A DNA stretch of 9,618 bases from JAYSRU01 sp043720875. GTDB taxonomy: Bacteria > Bacteroidota > Bacteroidia > Flavobacteriales_D > Crocinitomicaceae. Below the pieces are notes generated by a model, which was given only the letters and a program-made list of their open reading frames with translations, had not been told where the DNA came from and did not search any database. This document shows positions 6,292 through 9,618 of the stretch, piece after piece. Both the position numbers and the translations under genes were made by a program. Numbering within the stretch: position 1 is the stretch's first letter; every line of letters begins with the position of its first letter. The stretch covers positions 1 through 9,618 of the forward strand of contig JAYSRU010000206.1 in NCBI GenBank assembly GCA_043720875.1, given 5' to 3'.

Positions 6292-9200
6292 ATGAAAAAA
6301 CTAACTTTACTTTTAACGCTTTTAAGTCCAATAATCTTAAACGCGCAATCATTAATTGCTTTTTGGGATTTTAACACAATAGGACCAGGTGATGCACTTG
6401 CAAGTACAGGTGAATTAACACCAAATTCAGGATTGGGAATTGCTAGTCTGGTTGGTGGAACGACCTCGACCTTCGCGTCGGGATATTCATTAGATGCAAA
6501 TACCTTAGATAATTCTGGATTGAATACAACAAATTATCCAGCTCAAGGAACTTTTCCAAAAAGTGCAGGTGCACAATTTAATGTAAATACTATAGGATTT
6601 AATGGCGTGAACCTTGAATTTTGGCAACGTTTGAGTAACACGAGTGCAAATACTTGGGTTTTACAATATACCCTAGACATAACCAATCCTACGCCAACTT
6701 GGGTAAACTCAACAACATTTACTTTCATACCTCAAGCTACAGGAACTGGCGATACCTGGTATTTTAGAAGTGTTAATTTATCTTCTGTTACGGCATTAAA
6801 CAATAACGCTAATGCTGCTTTTAGAATAGTTTCAGATTTTGATCCAATTTCTGGTCAATACCTTTCGGCACGCAGCACAAGCACTTATGCCTTAAGCGGT
6901 ATGTCTACCGGAACGTCACGTTTTGATTTGTTTCGCATTTTTGAAACACCGGTAGAACTAAAAATTGCGACCGCATCAAATTTCTTAACCGTAAATGAAA
7001 ATGTAGGAACAGTTAATATCCCTGTCACTATTTCTACCCCGAACCAAGGTCCCGTAACTATTCAATTAGGATTAGCAAATTATGCAGACGCAACAGTAGG
7101 AAGTGACTTTTTAGCTATAGGTAGCGTAATTGTTCCGGCAAACAGTACAGGAATATTTCAAGTTCCTATAACTATAAATGATGATAGTGAAGCTGAATTA
7201 GCAGAAAGACTAATTGTCAAGCTATTACCCAATACAAATGTTCGTGTTCATGCAAGTGAGTATTACTCTATTGTTTATGTAAAAGACAACGATTATGTTG
7301 CACCTACTCCAACCAATGAATTAAACTTATCCTTGTTAAGTAGTTTTTCGAACGGTCCAGCAGGGTCCAATTCAGCTGAAATAAGCGCTTTTGATTCTTC
7401 CACCAATCGATTATATATTGTGAATAGTATCGCTAAAAAATTAGATATCATAGATTTCAATTCCCCTGCAACACCAATTTTACTCTCATCCGTAAATATT
7501 CTTACTTATGGTGGTGGCTTGAATTCCGTTGTTGCTCATGATAGCGTAATCGCTATTGCAGTTGAAAACATTAATCCACAAGCTAATGGATCTGTTTTGT
7601 TTTTAGATTATAACGGGAACTATATCAACCAAATTGAAGTAGGTGCAATGCCAGACATGATAACTTTCAATAAAAATTTCACAACAATTTTAACGGCCAA
7701 TGAAGGTGAACCAAATGCTTCCTATTCAGTGGACCCAGAGGGGTCAGTTAGTGTAATAGATTTGACACCAGGATACGTAAACTTAACAACTGCAAATGTT
7801 AATAACATAGGCTTTACTGCATATAATGGTCAAGGAGCAATGTTACGCGCTCAAGGAATTCGCGTGTTTTCTACAAGCGCTAGTATCGCACAAGATTTTG
7901 AGCCAGAATACATCACAATTTCCGACGACAACACCAAAGCCTATATTGGAATTCAAGAAAACAATGCCATGTTGGTGATTGACTTAACTACCAATACGAT
8001 CTTAGAATTGAGAGCTTTAGGCTATAGTAACTATGGATCAGGTTCAGGAAATGGATTAGATGCCTCCGATCAAAGTGGTTCCGTATTAATTACCGGAAAC
8101 TTACCAATTAAAGGAGCTTTTATGCCTGATGCTATTACCTATGCAACTATTTCAAATCAAGGATATATTTTTACAGCCAACGAAGGTGATTCGCGAGAAT
8201 TTGGAAGTGTGATTGATGCCAATCGTATTTCTTCAAGCGCGATAGTTTTAGACCCTACAATTTTTCCAGATCAAAGTATTTTGAAAAATAATAAATTCTT
8301 AGGGCGACTTAACGCGTTAAAATATTCTGGAGATACTGATTTAGATGGAGATTTAGATGAAATACATGTTATGGGAAGTCGTTCATTTAGTATTTTTGAT
8401 GCCCAAACTGGAACGTTGGTATTTGATTCAAAATCTTTAATTGAACAAATAACTTCAAACCACAGTGCAACAAGTTCATTTTTTAACGCTTCAAATTCAA
8501 CTGGTGCCGCTACTTCCAAAAATAGATCGGATGACAAGGGCCCGGAGCCAGAAGGCGTTACACATGCTGTAATTGACAATAAGAATTACTTGTTTGTTTC
8601 TTTGGAAAGAATCGGCGGTGTTATGGTATTTAACGTTGAAACGCCTTCCATGCCAATTTATGTAGGCTATTACAACAATAGAACGGCTTCAGGAAGTGGT
8701 CCAGATTTGGGTGCCGAAGGAATTTTGTTGATTCCGGCAAATCAATCTCCAAATGGCAACGCATTAATGATCTTATCCAATGAAGTAAGTAGCACTTTAT
8801 CGATTTATCAAATTAATACGTGCGTCGAATCTTCAATGGCATCTTTAACTGCGGTTGATACTTCAATTTGTGAAGCAGACACGACACTTTTCACTTTGAA
8901 TTCTTTAGCGGGTGTAAACTATGAATGGTTTAAAGACAATAATATACTATTAAACGAAACCAATGATAGTCTACACGTTTCAATTGCAGGTACGTATTAT
9001 GTCAAAATTACCAACACTATTTTAGCTTGTAGTGGTAAAACAAACAATGTTTCGTTAACTGTGAATACTATACCTAATGTATTTGCTGGCAATGACATCA
9101 GCATTTGTGAAAACTCAAATACAATTTTAAACGGTACTGGAGCACTAACTTATACTTGGAATAATGGAGCCATGAATAATGTTGCATTCTCACCAAACGC

Positions 9201-9618
9201 TGGTGGAGATTACGTCGTAACTGGTACCGACGCAAACGGATGTATAAATGCTGACACCTTATTGATTGTACTCGACCCATTACCTTCGGTATTTGCTGGA
9301 AATGACATGAGCATTTGTGAAAACTCGAATACAATTTTAAATGCTTCTGGAGGTGCGCTGACCTATACTTGGAACAATGGTGTTATGAATAATATTAACT
9401 TCTTACCAACTATTGAAGGAAACTACATCGTAACAGGTACCGACGCAAACGGATGTACAAAAAATGACACTTTACTAATTGTCATAAATGATTTACCAAA
9501 TGTAAGTGCTGGAGCAAATCAAACGGTTTGTAGATACAGTAATGTTACGTTGGTTGGAAGTGGTGCATTAAACTATATTTGGAACAATGGTGTAACCAAT
9601 AATATTGGTTTTACTGCC
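6292..9618 (+). CDS. Giant exported choice-of-anchor I family protein with jelly-roll-like, Calx-beta and Ig-like repeat domains (partial, 3' end beyond window)
   Basis: Seen: 1109 codons open to the right edge. The start is firm: an in-frame TGA at 6283 lies just upstream of the ATG. Signal peptide 1-18 (cleavage near LNA-QS). Residues 22-218 are a jelly-roll-like region (IAFWDFN; FRIVSDFDPISGQYLSARSTSTY), also seen at the N-terminus of other large secreted proteins. About 220-333 is a Calx-beta domain ending VYVKDND. About 344-842 is a complete choice-of-anchor I module with its hallmark motifs: ANEGEP (469-474), VDPEGSVSVIDL (480-491), QENNAMLVIDL (555-565), GNGLDASD (586-593), TANEGDSREF (628-637), RSFSIFD (697-703), RSDDKGPEPEGV (745-756), SNEVSSTLSIYQI (829-841). 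D681-D689 forms a DxDxDGDxD calcium-type loop. An Ig-like domain (about 847-925) and tandem repeats from 930 follow. Known: choice-of-anchor I proteins are surface proteins with variable C-terminal sorting signals, some annotated as phosphatases; activity is not established. Inference: a beta-propeller-like surface protein with a type IX secretion C-terminal domain beyond the window. Confidence 0.88.
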   Translation, partial: MKKLTLLLTLLSPIILNAQSLIAFWDFNTIGPGDALASTGELTPNSGLGIASLVGGTTSTFASGYSLDANTLDNSGLNTTNYPAQGTFPKSAGAQFNVNTIGFNGVNLEFWQRLSNTSANTWVLQYTLDITNPTPTWVNSTTFTFIPQATGTGDTWYFRSVNLSSVTALNNNANAAFRIVSDFDPISGQYLSARSTSTYALSGMSTGTSRFDLFRIFETPVELKIATASNFLTVNENVGTVNIPVTISTPNQGPVTIQLGLANYADATVGSDFLAIGSVIVPANSTGIFQVPITINDDSEAELAERLIVKLLPNTNVRVHASEYYSIVYVKDNDYVAPTPTNELNLSLLSSFSNGPAGSNSAEISAFDSSTNRLYIVNSIAKKLDIIDFNSPATPILLSSVNILTYGGGLNSVVAHDSVIAIAVENINPQANGSVLFLDYNGNYINQIEVGAMPDMITFNKNFTTILTANEGEPNASYSVDPEGSVSVIDLTPGYVNLTTANVNNIGFTAYNGQGAMLRAQGIRVFSTSASIAQDFEPEYITISDDNTKAYIGIQENNAMLVIDLTTNTILELRALGYSNYGSGSGNGLDASDQSGSVLITGNLPIKGAFMPDAITYATISNQGYIFTANEGDSREFGSVIDANRISSSAIVLDPTIFPDQSILKNNKFLGRLNALKYSGDTDLDGDLDEIHVMGSRSFSIFDAQTGTLVFDSKSLIEQITSNHSATSSFFNASNSTGAATSKNRSDDKGPEPEGVTHAVIDNKNYLFVSLERIGGVMVFNVETPSMPIYVGYYNNRTASGSGPDLGAEGILLIPANQSPNGNALMILSNEVSSTLSIYQINTCVESSMASLTAVDTSICEADTTLFTLNSLAGVNYEWFKDNNILLNETNDSLHVSIAGTYYVKITNTILACSGKTNNVSLTVNTIPNVFAGNDISICENSNTILNGTGALTYTWNNGAMNNVAFSPNAGGDYVVTGTDANGCINADTLLIVLDPLPSVFAGNDMSICENSNTILNASGGALTYTWNNGVMNNINFLPTIEGNYIVTGTDANGCTKNDTLLIVINDLPNVSAGANQTVCRYSNVTLVGSGALNYIWNNGVTNNIGFTA
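9079..9618 (+). repeat. In-frame tandem repeats of about 210 bases encoding Ig/PKD-like units
   Basis: Unit 1 is 9079-9288 (70 codons, residues 930-999) and unit 2 is 9289-9501 (71 codons, residues 1000-1070). Unit 3 starts at 9502 and is cut by the window edge. Each begins V-x-A-G-(N/A)-(D/N) and has one Cys in ICENS or VCRYS, then a Y-(T/I)-WNNG motif; units 1 and 2 also end with GTDANGC and a DTLLIV strand. Units 1 and 2 are nearly identical over their first 53 bases (three differences), and they share a 22-base exact block at 9223-9244 and 9436-9457. Unit 3 is clearly more diverged. The two Cys per unit could form a disulfide. Confidence 0.85.

Noticed and set aside
8271..8579. A 102-codon minus-strand open frame.
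   Set aside because: It is fully antisense to conserved choice-of-anchor I motifs (RSFSIFD, RSDDKGPEPEG) and has no independent support.
9098..9334. A 78-codon minus-strand open frame with internal repeats.
   Set aside because: Its repeats are simply the complement of the Ig-like tandem repeats of the plus-strand gene.
9079..9618. A CRISPR-like or other non-coding repeat array.
   Set aside because: The repeats are about 210 bases, keep the reading frame and encode conserved Ig-like motifs; there is no spacer/repeat alternation of CRISPR size.

Overview
The window looks like an AT-rich chromosomal segment of a member of the Bacteroidota, most likely a flavobacterium-like species. Three things point there: promoter octamers of the TAnnTTTG type, no convincing Shine-Dalgarno sequences, and a gene set typical of the phylum. 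That set is a TonB-dependent receptor with an N-terminal carboxypeptidase-regulatory-like domain, a PagL-like outer-membrane acyloxyacyl hydrolase, and a very large multidomain secreted protein of the kind usually exported by the type IX secretion system.

Layout. At 1-780 on the minus strand lies the N-terminal 260 codons of a PagL-like lipid A deacylase / acyloxyacyl hydrolase that runs off the left edge. It diverges, across 83 bases carrying a TAnnTTTG box on each strand, from mazG (864-1637, plus), a two-domain nucleoside triphosphate pyrophosphohydrolase. Next, all on the plus strand, come a TonB-dependent receptor read from a TTG start (1737-4067) and a strong intrinsic terminator (4092-4127). 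A secreted DUF4140/DUF4139 'mucoidy inhibitor MuiA family' protein follows (4191-5879), with a second strong terminator (5901-5941). A roughly 350-base gap holds no clear gene, only a short orphan open frame that may be a remnant. The last gene (6292 to beyond 9618) is a giant exported protein, of which 1109 codons are visible. It has an N-terminal jelly-roll-like region, a Calx-beta domain, a complete choice-of-anchor I module, one Ig-like domain and then tandem near-identical repeats of about 70 residues.

Apart from mazG, which is a cytosolic housekeeping nucleotide-pool enzyme, every gene encodes an exported envelope or surface protein with a visible signal peptide. The two terminators and the separate promoter-like boxes suggest that most genes are transcribed individually rather than as one operon. 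I see no RNA gene, CRISPR array, insertion sequence or integration site. I do not see a clear undescribed system. The items most worth a second look are the architecture and recent repeat expansion of the last protein, the Asn at the expected catalytic Glu position in the PagL-like enzyme, the promoter boxes lying almost on top of start codons, and the orphan frame at 5941-6102.
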